In this document: one piece after another, positions 5,922 through 14,675 of the stretch
Layout: the number at the start of each line of letters is the position of its first letter
How positions within the stretch are numbered: position 1 is the first letter of the stretch
DNA from: JACOTK01 sp963743945
Lineage (GTDB): Bacteria; Actinomycetota; Acidimicrobiia; Acidimicrobiales; CADCSY01
DNA length: 64,000 bases
Reading direction: 5' to 3'
Assembly: GCA_963743945.1 (NCBI GenBank)
Contig: CAVURO010000007.1
Coordinates: 1 to 64,000, forward strand
Made by a program: the position numbers and the translations under genes
The notes under the pieces: model-generated
Seen by the model: only the letters and a program-made list of their open reading frames with translations
The model's database searches: none
Told to the model about the DNA's origin: nothing

Positions 5922-8200
5922 GCGCGGTCCTTCCACCGCCCCATCGCGCACCGAACCGCCGTGGCCCCTCCGGCCGGCAAGTGCCCGGCCGACAAGTGCC
6001 GACGGGTCGCACCGCGACAAATCGCACCACGACAAATCGCACGGCAACCGGACGCACCGGGACGGTACGCACTGCGACAAATCGCACGGCTACCGGACGC
6101 ACCTCGACGGTACGCACGGCAACGGGACGAAGTGCAACCGGACGAAGTGCAACAGGACGAAGTGCGACAATTCGCACCGCAACCGGACGAACTGCGACAA
6201 ATCGCACGGCAACGGGACCCACGGCGACGGGACCTGGGAGTCCAGGGGGTCGACGGACCGGGACCGTTGCGTCACCACGGTCATCGCGACCGATCGGCCG
6301 ACAGATGCCAAGGCCCGCCGGGCCCCGCAGCCGTGGGCGGTCGATCGGGATCTCGACGCTCGATCCTCGTCGACCTGCCACATCTCGCGGACCTGCCACA
6401 TCTCGCGGACCTGCCACATCTCGTCGACCCCCCACGCCTCGTCGACCGCCCACCCGTCGCGCCGGAGATCCGGCGAAGCGCTCGATCGCTCTCCTCGTGG
6501 TCGTGCTTGTCCTGCTCGGGGCCATTGCGGCACGCACGGGGTATCTGCAGGTGGTCGCATCGGATGACTATGTCGCTGCGGGGCTGAGGCAACGCATCAC
6601 CCCCATTGCCCTGCCTGCGGACCGCGGATCGATCTTCGATCGAAACGGCGACGAGTTGGCCATGTCGGTGCCGAGCAGGACCGTCTGGGCGGACCCGCTC
6701 CAGGTGCTGCATCCCCAGGAGGCAGCCGAGGCGCTGGCGCCTGCCCTGGGGGTCGATCAGGCAGCGATCGAGGCCACCCTTCGGACCAAGGGCCGTTTCG
6801 TCTACGTGAAGCGCCAGTTGACGCCCGAGATGGGAGAGCGTGTCGCTGCCCTGTTCCGCGACATCACGATGGACGACAAGGGAAAGCCACGGCAGGACCA
6901 CCCGCTCAAGGGCGTCTTCCTTCGCGACGAACCCACTCGCGTCAAGCCCGCGGGTGACCTTGCCCGAGCGCTCCTGGGTGGTGTCGACCCCGACGGCAGG
7001 GGCTACGCCGGACTGGAGGCCCAGTACGACAAACCCCTCTTGGGCACGCCCGGTGAGCTCTTGATCGAACGTGACCTCAAGGGGAACACGATCGCCGCCG
7101 GCGAGCAGCGCCTCAGCCCCGCCGTGCGGGGATCGGACCTGGTGTTGACCATCGACCGATCACTGCAATATGAGGTGGAGCGGGTGCTGGGTGACGCGGT
7201 TGCGTCGTCACAGGCCAAAGGGGCGATGGCGGTCGTCATGAATCCACGCAACGGTGAGGTCCTGGCCATGGCAAACATGACGGCGGGCAAGGATGGTGGG
7301 CCACCGGTTCCGGCAGGTTCCAATGCTGCTGTGGTCTCGACCTTCGAGCCCGGGTCGGTCAACAAGATCGTCACGATGGCGGCAGCCATCGAGGAGGGCG
7401 TCCACAAGCCCACCGACGTGCTCGTGGTCCCCGACCGCCTACCCGTCTCGGTGCACACCTTCAGCGATCACGATCCCCATGAACCGATGTCCTGGACGCT
7501 CGCCGACATCCTGAGTCAGTCGTCGAACGTCGGCACCATCATGGTTGCCCAGGAGCTCGGCGCGACGAGGGTTGACGAGTATCTCCGGAAGTTCGGTCTC
7601 AGCTCGTTCACGGGGCTGGACTTTCCCAAGGAGTCGCGAGGCCGCATGCTCGACCTCTCGGAGTGGACGGGCACCTCGATCGGGTCGATCCCGATCGGCC
7701 AGGGGGTTGCGGTCAACGCCATGCAGATGCTCGGCGCCTTCAACGTCATCGCCAACAACGGCGTTGCCATTCCGCCCAGGTTGGTCCGGGCCACGGTCGA
7801 CGGACAGGGAGTGGAGCAGCTCACCGGACCGGGCGGGTCCCGAGAGGTCATATCCGAGGCGACGGCGCAGGAGATCACCCGCATGCTGGTCGGCGCCGTG
7901 GCGGAGGGCACGGGTGACAAGGCCCGCATCGATCGCTACACCGTGGCGGGCAAGACGGGAACGGCGCGCAAGCCCTCCGAGACGAGCCGCGGCTACACCG
8001 AGGGCGCCTACATGGCATCCTTTGCCGGTTTCGTGCCCGCCGAGAACCCTCAGCTCTCGGCGATCGTGGTGATCGACGAGCCGGTCGGGGGCATCTACGG
8101 TGGCCAGATCGCAGCTCCTGTCTTTGCCCAGATCAGTCAATACGCCTTGCGCCTGTTGCGAATCCCGCCGCCGCCCGGCCCGGCGGGCGCCTCTCGATGA
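5918..8200 (+). CDS. ftsI: Penicillin-binding protein FtsI (PBP3) with a repeat-rich N-terminus
   Basis: FtsI (760 residues) is the division-specific class B transpeptidase. A membrane anchor (ALLVVVLVLLGAIAA, about residue 190) precedes a PBP dimerisation domain (LPADRGSIFDRNGDELA) and the transpeptidase domain. The catalytic triad motifs are SVNK (Ser480, Lys483), SSN (Ser535-Asn537) and KTGT (Lys679). The unusual part is a cytoplasmic N-terminus of about 185 residues: roughly fifteen copies of a pentapeptide like RTATG/RTATN, then three copies of PATSRG. Most FtsI proteins have much shorter cytoplasmic tails. GTG 5918 overlaps the ftsL stop. A TTG at 5882 would add 12 residues. Confidence 0.93.
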   Translation: MSAVLPPPHRAPNRRGPSGRQVPGRQVPTGRTATNRTTTNRTATGRTGTVRTATNRTATGRTSTVRTATGRSATGRSATGRSATIRTATGRTATNRTATGPTATGPGSPGGRRTGTVASPRSSRPIGRQMPRPAGPRSRGRSIGISTLDPRRPATSRGPATSRGPATSRRPPTPRRPPTRRAGDPAKRSIALLVVVLVLLGAIAARTGYLQVVASDDYVAAGLRQRITPIALPADRGSIFDRNGDELAMSVPSRTVWADPLQVLHPQEAAEALAPALGVDQAAIEATLRTKGRFVYVKRQLTPEMGERVAALFRDITMDDKGKPRQDHPLKGVFLRDEPTRVKPAGDLARALLGGVDPDGRGYAGLEAQYDKPLLGTPGELLIERDLKGNTIAAGEQRLSPAVRGSDLVLTIDRSLQYEVERVLGDAVASSQAKGAMAVVMNPRNGEVLAMANMTAGKDGGPPVPAGSNAAVVSTFEPGSVNKIVTMAAAIEEGVHKPTDVLVVPDRLPVSVHTFSDHDPHEPMSWTLADILSQSSNVGTIMVAQELGATRVDEYLRKFGLSSFTGLDFPKESRGRMLDLSEWTGTSIGSIPIGQGVAVNAMQMLGAFNVIANNGVAIPPRLVRATVDGQGVEQLTGPGGSREVISEATAQEITRMLVGAVAEGTGDKARIDRYTVAGKTGTARKPSETSRGYTEGAYMASFAGFVPAENPQLSAIVVIDEPVGGIYGGQIAAPVFAQISQYALRLLRIPPPPGPAGASR
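6002..6235 (+). repeat. 15-base tandem repeat in ftsI
   Basis: About fifteen degenerate 15-base units of the type CGNACNGCNACNGGN or CGCACGGCAACGGGA encode the Arg-Thr-Ala-Thr-Gly/Asn pentapeptides at residues 29-106 of FtsI. The unit length keeps the frame. Units differ by point changes, so the array is not a very recent expansion. Confidence 0.8.
6373..6426 (+). repeat. 18-base tandem repeat in ftsI
   Basis: Three nearly identical copies of ACCTGCCACATCTCGCGG (6373-6390, 6391-6408, 6409-6426) encode PATSRG repeats just before the FtsI membrane anchor. Only the last three bases of the third copy differ. Confidence 0.85.
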
Positions 8201-9651
8201 GCGTTCGCCCGGCCGAGCTGTTGGCCAGGCTGTCGACGGGATCTCCGCAGGTCGAGCTCATCGGAGCGTTGCCGGACCAGGCTCTGACGATGGTCACGCA
8301 CGATTCACGCGAGGTTCGATCGGGTGCGCTGTTCTGTTGTGTCGTGGGACGGACCGTCGACGGTCACGACCACGCTGCCGAGGCGGTCGCGAAGGGCGCG
8401 GTGGCCCTCCTGTGCGAACGACCCCTCGATCTCGGGGTTGTGGAGCTCCGGGTCGACAACGTGCGTGAGGCGATGGGCCATGTTGCAGCGGCCTTCCACG
8501 ACCACCCGTCCCGGTCGTTGGAGGTCGTGGGCGTCACCGGGACCAATGGCAAGACCACCGTCACCTGGTGGCTGCAGGCCGTGCTCGAAGCAGCCGGTCG
8601 GTCCTGCGGTCTCATCGGCACCATCGGGGGGGCACGTACAACGCCCGAGGCCACCGATCTCCAGGCGATGCTTGCCGCCTGGCGCGACGAGGGCGGGACA
8701 TCGGTGGCCATGGAGGTTTCGTCGCACGCTCTGGCGCTGTCGCGGGTGGAGGGAACCTGGTTCTCCATGGCGGTATTCACCAATCTCGGTCGTGACCATC
8801 TTGATTTTCACCCGTCACGGGAGGACTACTTCAAGGTCAAGGCCAAGCTCTTCGACCCGTCCCGCACCGCAGCAGCCGTGGTGAACATCGACGACCCGCA
8901 CGGCCGACTGCTGTTGGATGCGGCGCTCGTGCCCACGCGTTCCTACGGTCTGGCTGACGTCACCGATCTGCACGTCGGCCTGACGTCCTGCCACGGGGTC
9001 TGGCAGGGCCGGCGGCTGGAGGTGCCGGCCGGGGGCTCGTTCAACGTCTCGAATGCGCTCGCCGCTGCAACCGCAGCCCTCGAGCTCGGTCTCGACGTCG
9101 ATGTGATCGTCGAGGGCCTCGCCGGCGCCGTTCCTGTTCCGGGAAGGTTTCAGGCGGTTCATGCCGGTCAGCCCTTCGGTGTCATTGTTGACTATGCACA
9201 CACGCCTGACGGCCTGGATCAGATGCTCCAAGCGCTTCGTTCGGTGACGACCGGGCGTGTGATCGTGGTTTTCGGATGCGGTGGTGATCGTGATCAGGGC
9301 AAGCGTGCGCTGATGGGTGAGGTGGCGGTGACGCGGGCGGACATGGCGATCGCGACCTCGGACAACCCGCGTTCGGAGGATCCCCGGCGGATCCTCGACG
9401 CCATCGTCGAAGGAGCCAAAGGGGCCAATGGTGCCGGGATGCTCACGGTCGAGGAGGACCGTCGTACTGCGATCGCACGTGCATTGCGCATGGCGCGGGC
9501 CGATGATCTGGTGTTGGTGGCCGGCAAGGGTCACGAGACCACCCAGACCATCGGTGACGTGGTGCTGGCGTTCGACGACGCGGCGGTTGTCGCCGAGGAA
9601 TGGGGGCGCATCGAGCGTGACGGCTCCGATGACCGCGGTGATGGCGCTTGA
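8197..9651 (+). CDS. murE: UDP-N-acetylmuramoyl-tripeptide synthetase MurE
   Basis: MurE (484 residues) adds the third amino acid to UDP-MurNAc-L-Ala-D-Glu in the cytoplasm. The ATP loop VTGTNGKTT lies near residue 112, with EVSSHALA, NLGRDHLDFH and the carbamylated-lysine region KAKLF following. The C-terminal substrate motif is SDNPRSEDP. The DNPR form is the signature for meso-diaminopimelate, so this wall should be DAP-type. The start overlaps the ftsI stop as ATGA. The next gene is mraY; the murF expected here is absent. Confidence 0.95.
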   Translation: MSVRPAELLARLSTGSPQVELIGALPDQALTMVTHDSREVRSGALFCCVVGRTVDGHDHAAEAVAKGAVALLCERPLDLGVVELRVDNVREAMGHVAAAFHDHPSRSLEVVGVTGTNGKTTVTWWLQAVLEAAGRSCGLIGTIGGARTTPEATDLQAMLAAWRDEGGTSVAMEVSSHALALSRVEGTWFSMAVFTNLGRDHLDFHPSREDYFKVKAKLFDPSRTAAAVVNIDDPHGRLLLDAALVPTRSYGLADVTDLHVGLTSCHGVWQGRRLEVPAGGSFNVSNALAAATAALELGLDVDVIVEGLAGAVPVPGRFQAVHAGQPFGVIVDYAHTPDGLDQMLQALRSVTTGRVIVVFGCGGDRDQGKRALMGEVAVTRADMAIATSDNPRSEDPRRILDAIVEGAKGANGAGMLTVEEDRRTAIARALRMARADDLVLVAGKGHETTQTIGDVVLAFDDAAVVAEEWGRIERDGSDDRGDGA

Positions 9652-10685
9652 TAGCTCTCCTCCTGGCAGCAGGCGTGGCGATGGGCGTCTCGCTCATCGG
9701 CACACCGTTCCTGATCCGTTGGCTTCACGATCGGGGGATCGGTCAGCCCATTCGTGAGGACGGGCCCGCGGGCCACGTCACCAAGGCCGGGACACCGACG
9801 ATGGGTGGCATCACGATCGTCGGTGGGGCAATGGCCGGCTACCTGGTGAGTCACCTCCGGGTGGGCGCCATCTTCACCTGGGGCGGCATCCTGGTGATCC
9901 TGGCCATCGCCGGGACCGGCATCGTCGGATTTCTCGACGATTGGATCAAGGTTCGCAATGCCCGCAATCTCGGCCTCAACAAGCGCACCAAGTTGGCGGG
10001 GCTCCTGATCGTTGCGGTGGGGTTCTCGGTTCTGGCGATCCGTCTCGCAGATGTGTCCACCGAGTTGTCCTTCACGCGCACGGGCTCGTTCAACGTCGAG
10101 TTGGGCTCGGTGCTCTGGGCGCTGTGGGCCGTGCTGCTGATCCTCGGGACCGCCAATGCCGTGAACCTCACCGACGGCCTCGACGGCCTGGCGGCAGGAT
10201 CAGGCATCTTCTCCTATGCCGCGTACGTCGTGATCGGCTTCTGGGCCTTTCGCCACTTCGAGATCTACGCGATCCCCCAGGCGCTCGACCTTGCTCTCGT
10301 CGCGGCATCCATGATGGGGGCATGCGCCGGATTCCTCTGGTGGAACGCCGCACCCGCGCGCATCTTCATGGGCGACACCGGTTCGCTGGCCATGGGCACC
10401 GGGCTGGCATGTCTCGCGCTGCTGACGAACACCCATGCCCTGTTGCCCCTGCTCGGGGGCATCTACGTCATCGAGACGTTGTCGGTCATCTTCCAGGTGA
10501 TCTCCTTTCGTGTGTTCCACCGACGGATCTTTCGCATGGCGCCGATCCACCACCATTTCGAGCTGGCCGGGTGGCCCGAGACAACGGTGATCATTCGGTT
10601 CTGGCTCCTCGCCGGCATCGCGACCGCGGCCGCCATCGGACTGTTCTATGCCGATTACCTCTCCATCCCGGGCGTCATCGACTGA
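9648..10685 (+). CDS. mraY: Phospho-N-acetylmuramoyl-pentapeptide transferase MraY
   Basis: MraY (345 residues, about ten membrane helices) transfers phospho-MurNAc-pentapeptide to undecaprenyl phosphate, making lipid I. Signatures present are GTPTMGGI, the aspartate-rich NLTDGLDGLA, FMGDTGSLA and APIHHHFE near the end. The start is TTG 9648, overlapping the murE stop as TTGA. It is preferred because IALLLAAGVAMGVSLIGTPF matches the usual N-terminus and no ATG or GTG fits better. Being directly downstream of murE instead of murF is unusual. Confidence 0.95.
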   Translation: MIALLLAAGVAMGVSLIGTPFLIRWLHDRGIGQPIREDGPAGHVTKAGTPTMGGITIVGGAMAGYLVSHLRVGAIFTWGGILVILAIAGTGIVGFLDDWIKVRNARNLGLNKRTKLAGLLIVAVGFSVLAIRLADVSTELSFTRTGSFNVELGSVLWALWAVLLILGTANAVNLTDGLDGLAAGSGIFSYAAYVVIGFWAFRHFEIYAIPQALDLALVAASMMGACAGFLWWNAAPARIFMGDTGSLAMGTGLACLALLTNTHALLPLLGGIYVIETLSVIFQVISFRVFHRRIFRMAPIHHHFELAGWPETTVIIRFWLLAGIATAAAIGLFYADYLSIPGVID

Positions 10686-10695
10686 TGGGATCCAC

Positions 10696-10755
10696 GGGCA
10701 GGCGTTGGACGGGCAGTCGTTGGACCGGCAGGCGTTGGACGGGCAGTCGTTGGGC
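10696..10755 (+). repeat. Four 15-base tandem units before murD
   Basis: Four contiguous 15-base units (GGGCAGGCGTTGGAC, then the same with TCG for GCG, alternating) fill 10696-10755 between mraY and murD. In the murD frame they would read ALDGQSLDRQALDGQSLG. No stop interrupts them, so they could be a translated N-terminal extension, but the conserved part of MurD starts after them. Confidence 0.85.
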
Positions 10756-10764
10756 GCTTCGTCG

Positions 10765-12120
10765 ATGAACGACCCGGATGGGCTTCCCCGAGGCCGTGTC
10801 CTGGTCGTGGGCTTCGGCGTCGCCGGTGAGGCGGCCGCCCGACACCTGCATCGCCGGGGATGCACCGTGTCGATCGTCGAGGACCACCCGACGGCTCCGG
10901 GTCGAGCCCGCTTCGCCGCTCTCGATGCACCGGGCATGACCTTGGTGGAGCAGCCCGACGAGACCATGATCGCAGGATTGCTTCACGCATGCGATCTGGT
11001 CGTTCCCAGTCCGGGCGTGCCACCGACTCATCCGGCTCTGATCCTTGCCCGGGCGCAGCGGATCCCGGTGTGGAGCGAGTTCGAGTTGGCGGCGCGTTGG
11101 TCGAGCATTCCCATCGTCGCGGTCACCGGCACCAACGGGAAGACCACGGTCACGACGTTGGTGGAGCGCATGTTGAGCGACGGCGGACTTCGGACGGTCG
11201 CCGCGGGCAACACGGACCTGCCGCTCATCGACGCGATCGACGACCTCGGGCTTGACGTGATCGTCGTCGAGGCTTCCTCGTTCCGACTTTCCTTCAGTGA
11301 GTCCTTCCATCCCCGCGTCGCCGTCTGGCTCAACGTTGCCGAGGATCATCTCGATTGGCACGGGACGATGGAGGCCTACATCGCTGCCAAGGCCGGCGTC
11401 TGGCAGCGCCAGGAGCCGGGTGACGTCGCCATCGCCTGTGCCGACGATCCGGCGGTGATGGCCGAGGCGGGCAAGGTGCGGTCGCGCCTCGTCACGTTCG
11501 GGCGTGACCAAGGTGACTGGCGGGTCGAGGGCGCCGGCCTGTGCCAACCGGACGGTTCGACGCTCATCGGGCTCGACGAGCTGTGGCGGACGCTCCCTCA
11601 CGATCTGACCAACGCCCTGGCAGCCTCGGCGGCAGCGGTGGAGGCCGGCGCGACGATCGAGGCAGTGACCTCGGTGTTGCGAAGTTTCCGGGGGCTCCCC
11701 CATCGGGTGAGTCTGGTCGGCCAACATGGAGGGATCAGCTTCTACGACGACTCCAAGGCCACCGACCCCCATGCCGTTTTGGCGGCGCTTCGAGGGTTCA
11801 CCTCGGTGGTGTTGGTGGCCGGGGGTCGGAACAAGGGTCTTGACCTCTCGGTGTTGGCGTCCGAGGCCTCGCGGCTGCGTGCCGTTGTCGCGATCGGCGA
11901 GGCGGCCGACGAGATCGCCCGAAGCCTGTCCTCTCGGGTCCCCGTGTCGGTTGCGGCCTCGATGGACGAGGCGGTGCATTCGGCGGCTCGAGTGGCTCGG
12001 CCAGGTGACGTCGTCCTGTTGTCCCCGGGTTGCGCATCGTTCGATTGGTATCGATCCTACGGCGAGCGGGGCGATGACTTCGCGCGCGCCGTCAGCGAGT
12101 TGGCGGATTCACGCGCATGA
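10765..12120 (+). CDS. murD: UDP-N-acetylmuramoylalanine-D-glutamate ligase MurD
   Basis: MurD (451 residues from this start) adds D-glutamate to UDP-MurNAc-L-Ala. The N-terminal nucleotide-sugar domain opens with GRVLVVGFGVAGEAAARHL. The ATP loop is VTGTNGKTTVT, followed by EASSFRLSF and NVAEDHLDWHG. The C-terminal domain has FYDDSKATDPHAVLAAL and LSPGCASFDWY, the MurD fingerprint. ATG 10765 is chosen because the family motif begins ten residues later. An ATG at 10648 inside mraY would read through the 15-base repeats in frame. The stop overlaps ftsW as ATGA. Confidence 0.93.
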   Translation: MNDPDGLPRGRVLVVGFGVAGEAAARHLHRRGCTVSIVEDHPTAPGRARFAALDAPGMTLVEQPDETMIAGLLHACDLVVPSPGVPPTHPALILARAQRIPVWSEFELAARWSSIPIVAVTGTNGKTTVTTLVERMLSDGGLRTVAAGNTDLPLIDAIDDLGLDVIVVEASSFRLSFSESFHPRVAVWLNVAEDHLDWHGTMEAYIAAKAGVWQRQEPGDVAIACADDPAVMAEAGKVRSRLVTFGRDQGDWRVEGAGLCQPDGSTLIGLDELWRTLPHDLTNALAASAAAVEAGATIEAVTSVLRSFRGLPHRVSLVGQHGGISFYDDSKATDPHAVLAALRGFTSVVLVAGGRNKGLDLSVLASEASRLRAVVAIGEAADEIARSLSSRVPVSVAASMDEAVHSAARVARPGDVVLLSPGCASFDWYRSYGERGDDFARAVSELADSRA

Positions 12121-13334
12121 GGCGACCTCGGGTCCAATCACCGGTCAGACGTGTCCCCTCGGGCAAGGCGGCCCCACAGCGGGCGCAATCGGGCAAGGCG
12201 GCCCCGCCACGGGCGCCCTCGGGGTATGTCCTCCTGCTGGGACTCGTTGCGGTCCTCAACATCATCGGACTGGTGATGGTCCTCTCGGCCTCGTCGGTGT
12301 ACGCGCTCCGGGAGGAAGGCTCCACGTGGGAGTACTTCCTCAAGCAGTCCGTCTGGCTGACGTTGGGGACCGGAGCGATGCTGGTGACGTTGCGCCTCGA
12401 CTACCACCGCTGGCGCCGCTTGGCGGCGCCGTTGCTGGCGTTCTCGGTGATGTTGTTGTGCATCGTGCTGCTCCCCGGGGTGGGTCTGCGCGTCAACGGC
12501 GCAAGGAGTTGGCTGGGGTTCGGCTCGACCCTGCGGCTCCAGCCTTCCGAGTTGGTCAAGTTCGCCATCCTGTTGTTCGCCTGTGATCTTCTGGCGCGCC
12601 GAGAGCACCGGATGAACGACCTCCGTGTCACCGTTCGTCCGGTCCTGGCCGTGCTGGCCGTGGCGGCCACGCTGATGATGGCCCAACCCGATCTGGGCTC
12701 GACGCTGGTGATGGGCGCCATCGTCCTTGCCGTGTTCTTCGTGGCCGGCGTTCCGCTCGCGCCGCTGGCGGGCATGACGCTGGCCGGTGGGTTCGCGGCG
12801 GTCGTGGTGGCGCTCTCGGCGGACTACCGCAGCAACCGGATCTTCGCCTTCCTCCATCCCGGCGCCGACCCCGGTGGAACCGGCTATCAGATCAACCAGT
12901 CGTTGATGGGTGTCGCGTCGGGTCGGATCAACGGGGTGGGCCTCGGCGCCAGTCGGGCGAAGTGGGGGTTTCTCCCGAATGCCCACACGGATTTCATCTT
13001 CGCCGTGATCGGTGAGGAGCTCGGCCTCGTGGGTTCATTGCTGGTCATCGCGCTCTTCGGTGCCTTCGCCCTGCTCGGCATGCGTGCGGCGCTTCGGGCC
13101 CCCGATCGATTCGGGGTGCTGATCGCGAGCGGCGTGACCGCGTGGATCATCACCCAGGCCGTGGTCAACCTGGGTGGAGCTGTGGGTGTGATGCCCATCA
13201 CAGGGCTCACCTTGCCCTTCGTCTCCTACGGGGGGTCGTCCCTGGTGATCTCGATGGCCGCCACCGGCATCCTGTTGAACGTGGCACGTCAGGGACGGAT
13301 CGATGCTGTTTCCCGTGTCGGTCAAGCCTGCTAG
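12117..13334 (+). CDS. ftsW: Lipid II polymerase FtsW
   Basis: FtsW (405 residues) is the SEDS-family septal glycosyltransferase that works with FtsI. It has about ten membrane segments. The conserved loop YRSNRIFAFLHPGADP, the YQINQSLMGVASG segment, and FIFAVIGEELGLVGS are intact. A cytoplasmic tail of about 35 residues precedes the first membrane segment and holds two copies of SGKAAP. The stop at 13334 ends the plus-strand wall operon for a while: murG is not next but inverted 3.4 kb downstream. Confidence 0.95.
   Translation: MRRPRVQSPVRRVPSGKAAPQRAQSGKAAPPRAPSGYVLLLGLVAVLNIIGLVMVLSASSVYALREEGSTWEYFLKQSVWLTLGTGAMLVTLRLDYHRWRRLAAPLLAFSVMLLCIVLLPGVGLRVNGARSWLGFGSTLRLQPSELVKFAILLFACDLLARREHRMNDLRVTVRPVLAVLAVAATLMMAQPDLGSTLVMGAIVLAVFFVAGVPLAPLAGMTLAGGFAAVVVALSADYRSNRIFAFLHPGADPGGTGYQINQSLMGVASGRINGVGLGASRAKWGFLPNAHTDFIFAVIGEELGLVGSLLVIALFGAFALLGMRAALRAPDRFGVLIASGVTAWIITQAVVNLGGAVGVMPITGLTLPFVSYGGSSLVISMAATGILLNVARQGRIDAVSRVGQAC
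12159..12218 (+). repeat. 30-base tandem duplication in ftsW
   Basis: Two copies of a 30-base unit starting TCGGGCAAGGCGGCCCC (12159-12188 and 12189-12218) encode SGKAAPQRAQ and SGKAAPPRAP in the FtsW N-terminal tail. The frame is kept. Confidence 0.85.
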
Positions 13335-13375
13335 CTTGCCCATCGACCGAGCGTTGAAGAAAGAAAGGCGGGGCA

Positions 13376-14104
13376 GTGGAGCTCTTTAGTCAGTTTGGAA
13401 TGTTTTTCGCCTCACGATGGCTGCACATCCTCTCCGGTATCACCTGGATCGGTCTGCTGTACTATTTCAATTTCGTTCAGGTTCCCTCATTCGCAACCAT
13501 GGATGCCGGCGCCCGGACCGAAGCGATCGACAAGCTCGCCTCACGGGCACTGTGGTGGTTTCGATGGGCAGCCGTGGCAACCGTGGTCACCGGCGTCCTG
13601 ATCCTCGGCTTTCAGGACCCCAACGGCTTCGACCCCGACTACTGGGGCACGATCCAGGGATCGAGCATCCTGACCGGCATCCTCATGGGGATCATCATGT
13701 TCCTCAACGTCTGGGGTGTGATCTGGCGCAACCAGAAGGTCGTGCTGGCGTCGGCTGCCCAGGTGCTCGCCGGGGGTCAGCCCCTGCCCGAGGCGGCGGC
13801 TGCGGGACGCAAGGCGCTGCTCGCATCCCGTACCAACACGGTGCTCTCCATTCCGATGGTCTGGTTCATGACCTTCACCTCGCACTTCAGCGGCAAGTAC
13901 ACCAATGCGGACGGCACGTTGGCCTACTGGCTGATCGTGTTCGCGATCGTCATCCTCATCGAGGCAAACGGCCTGGGTCTGCTTGCCGGTACCGATCCCG
14001 GACCGACCAAGAAGCCCTTGGAGACCGTCAAGGGAGCCATCATCAGCGGCTTCGTGGTCTGGGTTGTCCTCTACCTCCTCTGGGAAGTGCTGTTCTCCTT
14101 CTAG
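13376..14104 (+). CDS. PuuD-like membrane protein (urate oxidase N-terminal family)
   Basis: A 242-residue integral membrane protein with about seven helices. It resembles the membrane domain of PuuD-type urate hydroxylases (DUF989): SRWLHILSGITWIGLLYYFNF, IQGSSILTGILMGIIMF and a conserved TFTSHFSGKY. Full PuuD proteins end in a cytochrome c domain with CxxCH, which is absent here, so the substrate is unclear and uric acid should not be assumed. Histidines in WLHIL and SHFSGKY could bind haem. The GTG start follows AAAGGCGGGG. It sits between ftsW and a cupredoxin lipoprotein, which may be a redox partner. Confidence 0.65.
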   Translation: MELFSQFGMFFASRWLHILSGITWIGLLYYFNFVQVPSFATMDAGARTEAIDKLASRALWWFRWAAVATVVTGVLILGFQDPNGFDPDYWGTIQGSSILTGILMGIIMFLNVWGVIWRNQKVVLASAAQVLAGGQPLPEAAAAGRKALLASRTNTVLSIPMVWFMTFTSHFSGKYTNADGTLAYWLIVFAIVILIEANGLGLLAGTDPGPTKKPLETVKGAIISGFVVWVVLYLLWEVLFSF

Positions 14105-14236
14105 AGGCGCCGGACCAAGGTCCGTTCCAGAGGGTCCGTTCCAGAGGCGCCGGATCGAGGTCCGCCCGTCCAGGGGACGTCGGACCCATGCGAATCCGGT
14201 TCCAGGCGAGTTCGGACCGGCCCGCTTCTCCGTCGA

Positions 14237-14614
14237 TCACTCGACGTTGAGGCGGGCCTCCATGCCTGCCTGGCGGTGTCCCGGGATGTCGCAGTAGATG
14301 GTGTACTCACCCGTCTCGAGAAGCACATCAGCGCTGTCGGACTTCTTGCCGTTGACGGCGAGTTTGAAACCTGCCGTCTTCTCGATGAGCAGGGTGTGGG
14401 GAACCTTGCCGTGCTGGAGATACTCGATGGACACCGAACCTTCTTTCGCCGTGTAGGTCTTGGCGTCGAAGGCGAGATCGGTGGCGACGACGACGACATC
14501 GGCGTCACCTCCCGCGGTCGGCTTGGCCGTAGGGTCGTCGTCACCGCCGCAGGCAGCGCCGAGGAAGGCGATCGTGGCAAGGGCACAGGTGGCGGGGATG
14601 AGGGGGCGTTTCAT
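14237..14614 (-). CDS. Cupredoxin-domain lipoprotein
   Basis: A 125-residue exported lipoprotein. The signal peptide ends in a lipobox (FLGAACGG), so the mature protein should be anchored by its Cys. The rest is a cupredoxin domain with type 1 copper ligands: His in KVPHTLLIE, then Cys, His and Met in YCDIPGHRQAGM. It is a likely small electron carrier outside the membrane. ATG 14614 is preceded on its strand by TAGCGT (14622-14627) and seven bases, a leaderless arrangement. It is transcribed towards the PuuD-like gene. Confidence 0.85.
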   Translation of the reverse strand: MKRPLIPATCALATIAFLGAACGGDDDPTAKPTAGGDADVVVVATDLAFDAKTYTAKEGSVSIEYLQHGKVPHTLLIEKTAGFKLAVNGKKSDSADVLLETGEYTIYCDIPGHRQAGMEARLNVE

Positions 14615-14675
14615 GGCACCCACGCTATCCAGGCAACCTCCCGACGGTGTAACCCGTTCAGACGGGCCGGCCCGA

